Assembly (NCBI RefSeq): GCF_030719035.1
Contig: NZ_CP132203.1
Location: 5,598,501 to 5,662,500 of the forward strand
Length of the DNA: 64,000 bases
DNA from: Hahella sp. HNIBRBA332
GTDB lineage: Bacteria > Pseudomonadota > Gammaproteobacteria > Pseudomonadales > Oleiphilaceae
Direction of reading: 5' to 3'
Both the position numbers and the translations under genes were made by a program. Positions 33,164 to 42,622 of this stretch are shown here, one piece after another (the stretch's first letter is position 1; every line of letters begins with the position of its first letter). The notes below the pieces were generated by a model. That model was not told where the DNA came from, made no database searches, and was given only the letters and a program-made list of their open reading frames with translations.

Positions 33164-36100
33164 TTACATAGGCGTAGGTTCCGTCAAGAACGAGAATTTT
33201 GCCCTCACCAATCTACGCCAGTTACTACCATCTTCTGAGCGCCACGTATCGCCGAGAGGAACCATTTCCGTTGGACTGGATCTTCCGCCAAATACCCATA
33301 GCCGCCCACCGAAGACGACCGCCTGATGGGAAAATCTTGCAGTAACGGCGGGAGCATCTATAGACGTCCACGTTTTACCATCTACGGATGTCCAAATGTC
33401 GTTGAACACGGCGAACTCATAACCCTGACCGGCGATAATCCATAGCTTCCCATCGTGCGCAAATAAAGTGTGGTTTGTCCTACCGCTGAAGGGGGCCTCA
33501 CCCACCGCCAGGATTGGCGTCCAGTTAACGCCATCGGTAGAGGCCCACACATCGTTTTGCAGCAATCTGCCTCCTACAGCATCCGCCACCAGCCATAGCT
33601 GATCATTATTTACAGCCATTTGGTAGTCGCTGCGCAAGCTCACACCTTCGATGTCACCTTGCAATATCCACTCAAATCCATCGATGCTTCTCCACATAGA
33701 GGGGAAGTCATCCCCGGAAGCATAGCCGATAGACCACAATGCCCCCTGAAACACTGCAAATCCTTGCGCTTCCCTGACTCCAAACGCAGGCGTAAGGGAG
33801 TGCTTTTGCCAAGTTACGCCATCAGAGGAGTACCAAATCACACCTTCGTTATAAACAAACAGCTTACCGTCGAAAACAACGGCCTTGTGCTTGCTCATCC
33901 CTCCTGACTCAATAATCGCTCTCCGGGTCCAAAATACGCCATCGGTAGAATTCCAAACCTCAGCATTGGCTACAGTGACTTCACCGTCATACGCCATTCC
34001 GCCAATCATCCACAGAGACCCATTGAACTCAACAGTCTGATGATCATAGCGACGCGGAAGAGCGGCGCGCACAGTCTCCCCTTCACTCCCTGAGTCCCCG
34101 ATTCCTGGTTCAATAGTGGCTGACGAACCACTTCTTTCGCCATGCAACAACCAGTAATAGGCGGTTCTGTCGAGCAAAGCCGCATTCTCCGTCACGGTAT
34201 CGCTATTAATCAGCGTCATAGCGCCATTTTCACACAGACTGTAATTGGCGATGTCGCACCCTGCGTCGGTAGAACTGATTAGCGACAGGTCGCTGACAGA
34301 ACTGTCTGCGCCATAAGTCAGCTGTACCTGCGTATTTGTTGCACCCACAAAAGCGGCGGCGCCTACGCCAGTCTCTATCGCAGAGATTCTGTATTCAAGC
34401 GACACAGGATTATGATTTGCATCTCCGGCTTTGGTCGCAGTTACTACAGCGTCGCCAATCCCAACGATGTTGAATACGCCGTCACCTGCGGCGGCGATAG
34501 CCACATCTGCATTATCAACGCTGTATGTGATAACGCCCACTCCGCCCTCGACGGTGGAAGCGGGGTTATTGACGGCGTCTTCTACGTATGCGTATACCGG
34601 CCCCGCATCCAAGAAAGCAATCACCTGGTCCTTCTTGGCCACTGTAATCGTATAGCTGGCGGTGGCGGCTTCATAGGTCGCGTCCGCTTCCTTAGTAGCG
34701 GTGATCGTCGCCGTTCCGACCCCCACAAATTGCACTACAGCGGTTTCGCTATTGACCGTTGCAACGCTGGTATTGCTGGAAGCGTAAAGAACTGCGCCGG
34801 TTCCTGGCGCGCCGTCTTTGATGGCATTAGTCAGAGAACCGCCATAAACGCCATCCAGAGGGCCTGGCTGCGTGAAGGAGATGGTTTGCGTTTTCTTGCT
34901 GACATTCAGCGAATATTTGGCGCTGGCGGCGTTGTGATTCGTATCCCCCGCCTGTGTCGCCATAATAGATGTGCTTCCAACACCCAGCGCCGTTACCAGA
35001 CCGCTTTCCGCATCGACTGACGCAATGGCGGAATCACCAACGCTATAGGTCACTGCACCAGTAGACGTACTGGTGGCTGCATTGGTCAGGGTCTCTCCAA
35101 TAGTCAGGCTCAATGGACCTGCGCTGCCGAAAGTAAGGGCAGGCGTCTTCTTCGCCACATTGATGGTGTAGCTGGCTTCCGCGCTCTCATAGTTGGCGTC
35201 CGCCGCCTTGGTGGCGGTAATCACCACGCTGCCGACACCGACCATTGTCACTTCGCCTGTAGCGCTATTTATCGTCGCAATGCTTTCGTTACTGGAAGCA
35301 TATGTAATAGCGCCTGAACCTGGAGCCCCGCCGGTAATCACGTTAGTGTAGGTGTCGCCATAGATGGACTCTACGGGGCCCGGCGTCGTAAAGGCGATGC
35401 TCTGCACGCCTTTGCCAACAATAACCTTATAGCTCACGGAAGCCGCATTATAGTTGGCGTCGCCAGCTTTGGTGACGGTGATCTGGGCTTCGCCTACGCT
35501 GACGGCGTGCACTTCACCGGTTTCCCTGTCCAGTTCGATCGCCGTTTCCGCATCAGCGCTGTACGACAACGCGCCAGTGCCACCCTCAACCACAGTCACG
35601 CCATTGGTCACGATGTTGCCAACATTGGTTTCGATAGGCCCTGGGTTTCTTAACGAAAGCGTCTGAGCCTTCTTGTTGACAGTCAGGGTGTACTTGGCGA
35701 TTGCGCTGCTATAGACGGCGTCGCCCGCCTTTTCCGCCGTAATCACAGCAGAGCCGGCGCCAACAAGTTGTACAACGCCGCTTTCGCTGTTAACGGAAGC
35801 CACAGAGCTATTGCTGGAAGAGTATGTTACGGCGCCGCTGCCAGGAGCGCCTTCTGCGACTGGATTATTAACGGTTTCCCCATAGACTCCTTCTACTGGC
35901 CCGGGATTTACGAACGCAATACTCTGGATTTTTCTACCCACCGAAACCGAGTAAGTGGTCGTCGTCGCTTTATAGAGATCATCATCCGCTCTGACTACCG
36001 AAATATGCGCATTGCCCTCGCCAACGAACGACACAAGGCCTGTTTCAGCATTCACGGTGGCGACCTCGGTATTGTCGCTGGAATAAGTCAGCGCTCCAGA

Positions 36101-37507
36101 GCCTTTATTACCCAACAACGTATTGGTATAAGTTCCGCCAATCACGCCCGCCACGGGGCCAACGTCTTTGAAAGACAGATCCAGTTTTTTTCTGTCCGCT
36201 TCTATAGCGTAGGTGGCGGTCGCCTCCAGATAGACATCATCCGCCAACTGCGTGGAGGTAATGACGGCGCTTCCCACTCCCACAATCGTCACGACGCCGC
36301 CTGAAGTGACGCTGGCGACGGACGTATTGCTGGATGCGTAGCGCACTTCGCCAGAGCCAATGCCTGTTGCGATGTTAGTGAAGGTATCCTCATAAGCGAC
36401 AGCGTATGGCCCAGGGGTTGCGAAAGTAACCGCGCCAGGCCGCTTTTCAGCGACAACGGTATACGTCGCCTGCGCCGCTTTGTATTCAGAATCCGCCGCC
36501 TTGACGGCGGTAATCACGGTAGAGCCTGCGGACTTCAGTTGCACTACGCCGGAGGAAATATCCACGGTTGCGATACTTTCGTCAGCGGTCGCATAAGTGA
36601 CTGCGCCGCTGCCTGGCGCCGACTCCTCGTCGATCACATTAGTGAGGCTGGCGCCGATCAAACCGGTTAAAGGGCCGGCGGAAACAAAGGCGATATTCTG
36701 TTCTTTCAGTTCCGGCGCGGTATCCATTCCATTACGAATGACCACCGTGCCCACTGCCGAAGCGACCACGCCATTTTCCGTGGCGGTAATACGAACGGTA
36801 AAGGGCTCGTCCGCTTCTTCATCTTCGTCATCAATGATTTCAATGGCGATCGCCTTCTCGGTCTCTCCGGGCTCGAAGGTGACAGAGCCGGAAGCGGCGA
36901 CATAATCCACGCCACTGGCGGCGGCGCCATCCTGGGTCATGTATTGCACCGTGACCGGCTCATTAGAGGCTCTGTTCAGGATCAGTTTCAAAGTCGCCTG
37001 ACCCGCCGCCTCATCAACGCTGGAGCCGGTCACCCGCACGAAACTGGCGAGAGGTTCCACCACAATACTGGCGATATCCGAACTTTCTTTGCCCTTGGTG
37101 TCCTTTGCCGTCAGTTTAAAACTCAAAGTCTGGGTTTTAGTGACGTCAGGAGCCAGAATCATATTGCTCAGGCTGTTAGGCGTGGACAGATAAACCGTCG
37201 GCCCGGACACCTGAGTCCAGGTAGTGCTTACAATTTCAGCGCCTTCCAACGCTTCCGCCGTTCCTGCGAGAGACAGCACGACATTGGGGTCGGCATACTG
37301 ATTGCCGCCGGCGCTGACTTTAGGCGCTGCGCCAGAGTCGCCGCCCGGCGTGGGCGAGCCAGGATCCGTAGGGTCTGTAGGTTCCGTCGGCGTCGCGCCG
37401 CCATCCGTCGCCGGCGCGTCGTCCGTCGAGCTGGAAGAGCCGCCGCAGGCGGACAGCGACAGCAGTAATATCAATAATGAGAAAAAGGATAGGCATTTCT
37501 TAAGCAT
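33164..37507 (-). CDS. Giant lipoprotein with Calx-beta, nine Ig-like repeats and a Kelch-like C-terminus
   Basis: This 1447-residue protein has a lipoprotein signal (LLLLSLSAC-GGSSSS), then a Pro/Thr/Asp-rich linker. A PKD/Ig-like domain (about 60-155) follows. A Calx-beta domain lies at about 155-260 (VTVQYMTQDGAAASGVDY, FEPGETEKAIAIEIIDDEDEE). Nine Big2-like repeats of about 82 residues follow (about 270-1035), each opening with a variant of IAFxxPGP and containing GAVTYASSN-SVATVNSETG and VITATKAGD. The last 330 residues resemble a Kelch-type propeller (LWMIGGMAYDGE, WNSTDGVFWTRR, WIIAGQGYEF, LWVFGGRSS). It is a surface adhesin or binding protein by architecture. The start is 13 bp after the autotransporter gene, so the two form an operon. 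Confidence 0.82.
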   Translation of the reverse strand: MLKKCLSFFSLLILLLSLSACGGSSSSTDDAPATDGGATPTEPTDPTDPGSPTPGGDSGAAPKVSAGGNQYADPNVVLSLAGTAEALEGAEIVSTTWTQVSGPTVYLSTPNSLSNMILAPDVTKTQTLSFKLTAKDTKGKESSDIASIVVEPLASFVRVTGSSVDEAAGQATLKLILNRASNEPVTVQYMTQDGAAASGVDYVAASGSVTFEPGETEKAIAIEIIDDEDEEADEPFTVRITATENGVVASAVGTVVIRNGMDTAPELKEQNIAFVSAGPLTGLIGASLTNVIDEESAPGSGAVTYATADESIATVDISSGVVQLKSAGSTVITAVKAADSEYKAAQATYTVVAEKRPGAVTFATPGPYAVAYEDTFTNIATGIGSGEVRYASSNTSVASVTSGGVVTIVGVGSAVITSTQLADDVYLEATATYAIEADRKKLDLSFKDVGPVAGVIGGTYTNTLLGNKGSGALTYSSDNTEVATVNAETGLVSFVGEGNAHISVVRADDDLYKATTTTYSVSVGRKIQSIAFVNPGPVEGVYGETVNNPVAEGAPGSGAVTYSSSNSSVASVNSESGVVQLVGAGSAVITAEKAGDAVYSSAIAKYTLTVNKKAQTLSLRNPGPIETNVGNIVTNGVTVVEGGTGALSYSADAETAIELDRETGEVHAVSVGEAQITVTKAGDANYNAASVSYKVIVGKGVQSIAFTTPGPVESIYGDTYTNVITGGAPGSGAITYASSNESIATINSATGEVTMVGVGSVVITATKAADANYESAEASYTINVAKKTPALTFGSAGPLSLTIGETLTNAATSTSTGAVTYSVGDSAIASVDAESGLVTALGVGSTSIMATQAGDTNHNAASAKYSLNVSKKTQTISFTQPGPLDGVYGGSLTNAIKDGAPGTGAVLYASSNTSVATVNSETAVVQFVGVGTATITATKEADATYEAATASYTITVAKKDQVIAFLDAGPVYAYVEDAVNNPASTVEGGVGVITYSVDNADVAIAAAGDGVFNIVGIGDAVVTATKAGDANHNPVSLEYRISAIETGVGAAAFVGATNTQVQLTYGADSSVSDLSLISSTDAGCDIANYSLCENGAMTLINSDTVTENAALLDRTAYYWLLHGERSGSSATIEPGIGDSGSEGETVRAALPRRYDHQTVEFNGSLWMIGGMAYDGEVTVANAEVWNSTDGVFWTRRAIIESGGMSKHKAVVFDGKLFVYNEGVIWYSSDGVTWQKHSLTPAFGVREAQGFAVFQGALWSIGYASGDDFPSMWRSIDGFEWILQGDIEGVSLRSDYQMAVNNDQLWLVADAVGGRLLQNDVWASTDGVNWTPILAVGEAPFSGRTNHTLFAHDGKLWIIAGQGYEFAVFNDIWTSVDGKTWTSIDAPAVTARFSHQAVVFGGRLWVFGGRSSPTEMVPLGDTWRSEDGSNWRRLVRAKFSFLTEPTPM

Positions 37508-37520
37508 GACTGACTCCCTG

Positions 37521-39128
37521 TTATAGCTCGTATCTCACGCCGGTCTGCACCTGATAGGCAGTGAGATGCTCGTATCCGAATATCTGCTGATATTCCAAAA
37601 ACACTGACAGGCCATGAGGCAACACAGCCGTGGCTCCTACACCGGCCTGATAGAACAGCGACTCTTCGGAGTCCGCTTGCAGATTAAAGCGATTGTTCGG
37701 ATCAGGGTCGTAGGAAAAGCGTCCCGTCACCGCATCGCGGTCAGAATGAATCTCACTCAGAGCGCTAAGCTGGAAGGAAGGAATCAATACACCCCAGTCG
37801 CGACTGATGGCATAGGTTCCCTGCACACCCGCCGCCAGCGTCAACTGATCAATACGTTGCTCGCTAAGGGTCATATTCAGACCGCCTGCGCCATTCTCGC
37901 CGTAACCGTCGATGTTGCTGTTCAGATAATCTAAACGCACATAGGGGCTCAGTGTCAGCGCATTGTGCGACCACTGCCATTCCGCACGGGTATTGAAAAG
38001 GAATTGGTCGCCGCTGGTATTACCGACAGCAGTGACGTCGACATCGCCAGTGGGATCGGAGTAGGCGATGCGACGTTTGGAGTCAAAACGGGTCGCGCCG
38101 TACCCCATCTGCACGTCAAAACTGAAATCGCCCACGAAATAGCTGGCGTAACCGAGGAAAGTATAAATATCCGTATCCAGTTCTCCGCCCTGGTTGGCGT
38201 AATCAACGCCCGTATGAGTCCAACCGAAGGCGCCGCCGACAAACAAATCCCGACGCAACGCGTAATCTGCGCCCAGGGTCAGCACTACGCCGGAATAGTC
38301 ATAGCCGTTTTCCAGGCCAGTTTTATCGTATTCACCGCCTTCTCTTTGAATATTGGCGAACACGCCTACTCGCGACCAGGGGCTGGATTCTTCACCCGCT
38401 GCACCGCCGCTGGCGGCACCATTCCAGGCCACGCCATTTAAAGAGAAGCCCGTTGCGCCATTCTGCAACAGTTTCTGACGCTGGCTGACTGCGCTGCTTT
38501 GCGAGCGGCTGGAGGAGGCGGAATTACGCATCTGCGAAGAGGTTTCTTCCGGCGCGATCTTATTCAGCGCTTCCGCCACCAATTCAGGGTTATTGATGCC
38601 TAACTGGGAAAGCCCTTCGCATCGGGCCAACAGCAGACTGCCGCCGGCGGAAATTTCATCATCCGTCTGGGAGTTCAAGCTGCTACAGGCGCCCTCAAAG
38701 GCTTGCGCGACCTTGCGATCGTTGTCTCCATCAGCCAAAGGCGTCACGGAGCTGTCGACGACGGTGACGGTGACCGTGGCGGTAGAGCGGGTAGCGGGTT
38801 CCGCGTCGTCTTCAATGACATATGTAAAAGTATCAGTGCCGATAAAGCCTGAATTGGGGATATAGCGCACGCTGCCGTCCGCATTGGCGGTGGTGGAGCC
38901 GTTATCTGGCGAACCAACGCTAACCAGTCTGATAGCGTCGCCATCGGAGTCAAAGTCATTCGCCAGTACATTGATGGTGAGCCTGCTGTCAGAGGCCATA
39001 GTGCGCGAATCATCCACTGCGCTGGGAGGAGTCGCCCACAATGACTGCGACACAATACATGAGCCCACGAGAATGGCGCTTCTGGAAGTCAAACCGGCAT
39101 GCAATACACGAGATACGAATCTGATCAT
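37521..39128 (-). CDS. Autotransporter beta-barrel protein with short Ig/cadherin-like passenger
   Basis: This is a protein of about 535 residues from ATG 39128 (MIRFVSRVLHAG), which has AGGG 10 nt upstream. The open frame further upstream has no ribosome-binding site. The signal peptide ends near SQSLWA. One cadherin/tandem-95-like Ig domain (about 35-130: DDSRTMASDSRLTINVLANDFDSDGD, IPNSGFIGTDTFTYVIED) is followed by a helical Ser/Gln-rich linker. An autotransporter beta-domain spans about 265-535 (YDYSGVVLTLGADYALRRDLFVGGAFGWTHT-like strands) and ends VQTGVRYEL. The passenger is unusually small. The next gene, 13 bp on, encodes a giant repeat lipoprotein that could be its partner. Confidence 0.82.
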   Translation of the reverse strand: MIRFVSRVLHAGLTSRSAILVGSCIVSQSLWATPPSAVDDSRTMASDSRLTINVLANDFDSDGDAIRLVSVGSPDNGSTTANADGSVRYIPNSGFIGTDTFTYVIEDDAEPATRSTATVTVTVVDSSVTPLADGDNDRKVAQAFEGACSSLNSQTDDEISAGGSLLLARCEGLSQLGINNPELVAEALNKIAPEETSSQMRNSASSSRSQSSAVSQRQKLLQNGATGFSLNGVAWNGAASGGAAGEESSPWSRVGVFANIQREGGEYDKTGLENGYDYSGVVLTLGADYALRRDLFVGGAFGWTHTGVDYANQGGELDTDIYTFLGYASYFVGDFSFDVQMGYGATRFDSKRRIAYSDPTGDVDVTAVGNTSGDQFLFNTRAEWQWSHNALTLSPYVRLDYLNSNIDGYGENGAGGLNMTLSEQRIDQLTLAAGVQGTYAISRDWGVLIPSFQLSALSEIHSDRDAVTGRFSYDPDPNNRFNLQADSEESLFYQAGVGATAVLPHGLSVFLEYQQIFGYEHLTAYQVQTGVRYEL

Positions 39129-39542
39129 CTGACACCCTGATCTAAAACTATTTGTGGTGGCGGCGCGCGCCCGCAGAAAAACCCGCCCTAATTGGCGCAG
39201 CCTCATCGTGCAGGGTGGAAAGTGAGTGTGAACTGAAATTGTGATTATTTTGAGGGCGATAAAGTGATTAACCCTTCAACTTCCGTATTGTCACCACACT
39301 CCGTAACCGATTGCTTAAACCGGCTATAGCAACCGCCACTTTTAAATTAGTGGCTTTATCAATCACCTATAGCGAGGGATTGTATGCAAAGGCGTCATAA
39401 AAGTTAACGAAAATTTACATTAACTCTACAGAAGCGGGATTAAAAATGACAGGAATGGGAAGCGGTTCTCTCAAGGCCGATGAATACGAGCCTGACGGAG
39501 GGTTAAAACGTGACAGAAAAAGGCGCCCGAGCCGGGCTGAAA
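39129..39542. other. Gene-free region upstream of the autotransporter operon
   Basis: It presumably contains the promoter of the minus-strand autotransporter operon. A short hairpin GCCACT (39335-39340) / AGTGGC (39349-39354) around TTTAAATT is the only structure I see. No coding sequence is supported. Confidence 0.5.
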
Positions 39543-39664
39543 TAAAAAGCGCGGCTTCCATGCCGCGCTTCCGCATCAGATGCATCCCTTGCCGTTCCTT
39601 ATGGCTCGTTATTCATCCTTGTTGCTTCCCTGCATCGTGTCCTTACGTCTCATGTGTGTCCCTA
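39543..39664 (-). ncRNA. RsmY/CsrB-type small regulatory RNA, copy 1
   Basis: This predicted transcript of about 120 nt on the minus strand contains eight GGA motifs (AGGGA, AAGGA and similar; TCC on the plus strand), spread every 10-15 nt in an A-rich background. That is the signature of sRNAs that titrate the RNA-binding protein CsrA/RsmA. It ends in a rho-independent terminator (stem AGCGCGGC 39549-39556 with GCCGCGCT 39562-39569, T run complement of 39544-39548) whose loop itself displays GGA. The 5' end and promoter (TATAGAAAGCGTAGGGACAC, complement of 39656-39675) are identical over 20 nt to the second copy at 42904-42923. Upstream lie two GacA-like boxes. It lies between the sortase gene and the autotransporter operon. 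Confidence 0.8.
39549..39569 (-). terminator. Terminator of the RsmY-like sRNA copy 1
   Basis: An 8-bp GC-rich stem with a GGA-containing hexaloop is followed by five T residues on the minus strand. This GGA-in-terminator-loop arrangement is typical of CsrA-sequestering RNAs. Confidence 0.85.
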
Positions 39665-39722
39665 CGCTTTCTATATTAGTCAGCCGCCCCGAGTCGCAAC
39701 AGGCTACATATCCGCTATCTGT

Positions 39723-39761
39723 TGTAAGACATTCTCTCATTGTCTTGAGACATGTCTCACC
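39723..39761. promoter_or_regulatory. Tandem GacA/UvrY-like upstream activating sequences
   Basis: Two boxes resemble the TGTAAG-N6-CTTACA palindrome. The proximal one is TGTAAGACATTCTCTCAT (39723-39740), centred 56 bp from the -10 of sRNA copy 1. The distal one, CTTGAGACATGTCTCACC (39744-39761), contains the perfect palindrome TGAGACATGTCTCA and lies 21 bp (two helical turns) further. The proximal spacing equals that of the single box before sRNA copy 2. Confidence 0.65.
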
Positions 39762-39809
39762 CTCGCCGGGCCATTTCTTACAGCGCGATCGTAAGCCTCT
39801 GTTTTTCAT

Positions 39810-40433
39810 CTATAACGCAGCCGTCTGAGGGGCGGGCTCCAGATAGTACAACTTCCTCAGCGGGCCGCCTACCGGGCCGTCAAAGGGGTAGCAGGTCGTC
39901 AGCACCAGACGCGGCGACATAAAGGAAGATGCGGAGTCCGTTCCGGGCAACGCCAGCATCACTTCATCGGCATTCACCACCTCGGAACCGGTAACGCTGA
40001 ACTCCAACCATTGGCCGGCTGGCGTCTGCCAGCGCACGACATCGCCCTCACGCAGATCGCGCAGCGCCAGAAAATGAGTGTCGCGGTGACCGCTGACCAC
40101 GGCCATGCCTGGTTCGCCCACTACCGCGCTGGCCTCCATATGAGCCGGGCCAAACGCCAGATTGCGTCCACTGGCGCCTTCCAGCACCACCCAACGCGCC
40201 GCCAAACGCGGCGCCTCCATGAGCCCCACCGGATAAGTATCCGCCCAGGGCCAGGGTTTGTAAGCCACAGCTTCATCACTTGAGAAAGCGCGGGCCGCCA
40301 GAGTATCCCGCCACGCCTGCTCCAGAAGTATTTGAGCGAGCCAGGCCTTGGCCTGGATATATCCGCCGCCGCCCAGACTCACGGCGCCGACAAGTAGAAA
40401 TATCAACGCGGCAGCGCGCTTCGACAAAGTCAT
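39810..40433 (-). CDS. Class GN sortase (proteobacterial)
   Basis: This 207-residue protein has one N-terminal membrane segment (about 8-30) and a sortase barrel with catalytic His in VSGHRDTHFLAL, Cys in LVLTTCYPFD and Arg in GGPLRKLYYL. Proteobacterial class GN sortases occur with a single dedicated substrate, and here that is the gene immediately upstream. The start overlaps the substrate's stop (ATGA), with GGAGG 7 nt before. It acts at the periplasmic face of the inner membrane; the acceptor to which such enzymes attach proteins in Gram-negatives is not established. Confidence 0.92.
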   Translation of the reverse strand: MTLSKRAAALIFLLVGAVSLGGGGYIQAKAWLAQILLEQAWRDTLAARAFSSDEAVAYKPWPWADTYPVGLMEAPRLAARWVVLEGASGRNLAFGPAHMEASAVVGEPGMAVVSGHRDTHFLALRDLREGDVVRWQTPAGQWLEFSVTGSEVVNADEVMLALPGTDSASSFMSPRLVLTTCYPFDGPVGGPLRKLYYLEPAPQTAAL

Positions 40434-42622
40434 ACGCGCCTCCCGAAGCGATGCTTACGATGTCTCAGCTCCCGTAAATCCCTCCAGCCCAACAAGCCCG
40501 CCACCGTCAGGCAGAATACGCCCACATGAATCATCAGCGGCGAAGCGGTCGCTGTTCTGGGCATACGCGCCATGTTCGGAGACAGGCCCTGCGGCGCCAA
40601 ATTGGGAATCGCATCACTCTCCAGCTCACTGTTTCTAGGACGCGCCGGCGTCTCCTCCACCGCGACAAAGCTGGTGTAGGGGCTCATCAAAGCGAAATCC
40701 AAGGCCAGCGGCAGCACGGTGTCTCGCACACTTTCTTCAGACTCCCCCATGCTTTTGCGATCCAGCCAGTGGTCAATCTTGTGACGCGCCCAAGCCCGCG
40801 CCACCCCTTGACTCGGCGCCGCCTGTTGCAGGTCCAGACTGCGTAACCACAGTGGCTGTTCGTCCTGCAGCAATCCCACGCCGTATCCCTGGATCGAGGC
40901 GGGTAGCTCCGACATCCCGGCGCCGTCTTCTACTTTAAACAGCAGTTGCACCGGCTCGCCGCGATACAGATCAGGAATCGCCACAGGATAGACTTCAGCG
41001 TTCGGCGTCACTGGGGTCTCCAGGCGCACATCCCGCAACGCCGGTTGCCGCAAGGCGTCGCTCAACTCCGCAATCTTGAGGCTGACTTCCGATGTATCGT
41101 TGATGTGGCTATACGCGCCCCGGCCGAATTGCGCCGCCTTACGCATGAAAAAGCGATTGGGCGATGGTCCGATGCCTACGGTGAACAAGCGCGAGTCACC
41201 CAGCTGCTGATCAATCTGCTTGAACAGCGCCATTTCATTGCCAACGCTACCGTCAGTCAAAAACACAACCTGACGCACATAGCCTTCCGGAGCCGCATCG
41301 CTCAGAGCGCGATCCAGAGCCTCAGCGATTTCAGTGCCGCCATCAGCCTTGAGATCCCTCACAAAGCGCCGCGCCTGTTGCAGTGCGCGTTCCTGAGCGG
41401 GCACTGCTTGTGGAAACAGTTTGCGGGCGCTGGAGTTGAACTCAATCACATTGAAGCGGTCTCGCGGCGTTAACGTATCCAGCGCTTGCAGCAACGCCTC
41501 ACGCGCCTGCTGAATAGATACGCCCTCCATGGATCCAGATGTATCAATCACCCAGACCAACTCTCGTGGCAGACTCAAGCCTTCATCAGAAAACTGCGGC
41601 GGCATCAACAACAACTGCGCGTATACATCATCGCCCACCACCTCTTTGAATAGCGCCGCCTCCGGCTCCGCCCCCTGGCGCACCCGCCAGGTCAGCGTGA
41701 AGTCCCGATCCATGGGAATGTTTTTATTCGACTCCAGAGACACTTCGTAACCATTGGTTTGTTGCACCCATTGAATGCGGTGCGTAGCGCTCTCAATTGA
41801 CTCCAAAGGCAGGCCGGGGTTCAGATGCACGCGGATACGCGTTTGATGGGAAGGCGTGGCCAAATCCTCCGCCATAATTGTCGGCGGCGTGATTTCCGGG
41901 GCATCCGCCACCTGATCCGTCGCCGGCGCCCAGCCGCTGTCGTTAATCAGCGTGCGCTCATGAGAGCGCAACTCGTTGCGCAGACGGGTTTTATCTTCTT
42001 CGGACCAGGCAGGCGCCGCTGACGATCCCGGTATGTAACGCGGCGTCACCGTCAACGGCAAAGCCAAAGAGAATGCGCCAGAGCGATAGCTGATATTCTG
42101 CTGATAACGCAGCGTCAGGGTGATCATCTCGCCAGGGCCAATGTTCGCCAACTTATGGGTGAACAGGTTCGGTCGCTGCTGATGCACAACCGCCGCCCTT
42201 TTTCCGTCAGCTTTCGCCTGTTGATACACTTTTTCGGCTTTCTGCTTTTCTTCGATCTTGCCGATAATCCGCCGGTCTCCCACCTGCATCTCCATGCTGA
42301 ATACCGCAGCGTCCTCCGGTAATGGGAACACGTACACCGCCTCCCGCCATTGCTGAGAGTCATTACGGAATGTTTGCGTCATCTCCGTCGTGGCGATCAG
42401 GCCCGCCACATTAGCGTCGTAGCTGGTGGACAAAGTGACGGCGGGAAGATAGTTCGGTGAGGAGGCGTCGTTTTCCAGGAAGAACAATTCCCCAGAGCCG
42501 ACATCAGACCAGTCGCCATTCACCGCACGGGCGAGGCTGGTCCAACAAAGCGTCGATAAGAGCAAGGCGAAAACCATCCATCTTCTATACAAGGAGGCAT
42601 GGACATAGGTTGCGTTTAGCAT
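40430..42622 (-). CDS. Marine proteobacterial sortase target protein (VIT plus VWA domains)
   Basis: This 730-residue protein has a signal peptide (about 15-35), a VIT domain (about 45-180, LSTSYDANVAGLIATTEMTQTFRN), and a VWA domain (about 355-530) with an intact metal-ion site DTSGSMEG. The C-terminal sorting region reads MPRTAT, then a membrane helix (MIHVGVFCLTVAGLLGW) and a basic tail (RELRHRKHRFGRR). That is the expected order for a sortase substrate. VIT-VWA proteins resemble inter-alpha-trypsin inhibitor heavy chains and bind other proteins. It is the first gene of a two-gene operon with the sortase. The region upstream contains the second RsmY-like sRNA on the same strand. Confidence 0.92.
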   Translation of the reverse strand: MLNATYVHASLYRRWMVFALLLSTLCWTSLARAVNGDWSDVGSGELFFLENDASSPNYLPAVTLSTSYDANVAGLIATTEMTQTFRNDSQQWREAVYVFPLPEDAAVFSMEMQVGDRRIIGKIEEKQKAEKVYQQAKADGKRAAVVHQQRPNLFTHKLANIGPGEMITLTLRYQQNISYRSGAFSLALPLTVTPRYIPGSSAAPAWSEEDKTRLRNELRSHERTLINDSGWAPATDQVADAPEITPPTIMAEDLATPSHQTRIRVHLNPGLPLESIESATHRIQWVQQTNGYEVSLESNKNIPMDRDFTLTWRVRQGAEPEAALFKEVVGDDVYAQLLLMPPQFSDEGLSLPRELVWVIDTSGSMEGVSIQQAREALLQALDTLTPRDRFNVIEFNSSARKLFPQAVPAQERALQQARRFVRDLKADGGTEIAEALDRALSDAAPEGYVRQVVFLTDGSVGNEMALFKQIDQQLGDSRLFTVGIGPSPNRFFMRKAAQFGRGAYSHINDTSEVSLKIAELSDALRQPALRDVRLETPVTPNAEVYPVAIPDLYRGEPVQLLFKVEDGAGMSELPASIQGYGVGLLQDEQPLWLRSLDLQQAAPSQGVARAWARHKIDHWLDRKSMGESEESVRDTVLPLALDFALMSPYTSFVAVEETPARPRNSELESDAIPNLAPQGLSPNMARMPRTATASPLMIHVGVFCLTVAGLLGWRDLRELRHRKHRFGRRV

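Noticed and set aside
33164..37507. Repeated DNA as a CRISPR or transposon array
   Set aside because: The repeats are about 245 bp, in frame and translate into Ig-like domains; there are no spacers or terminal inverted repeats.
39446..39679. Small plus-strand gene of 77 codons
   Set aside because: It overlaps the sRNA locus, has no family features, and its conservation with the second locus is in the GGA motifs and promoter rather than in a reading frame.
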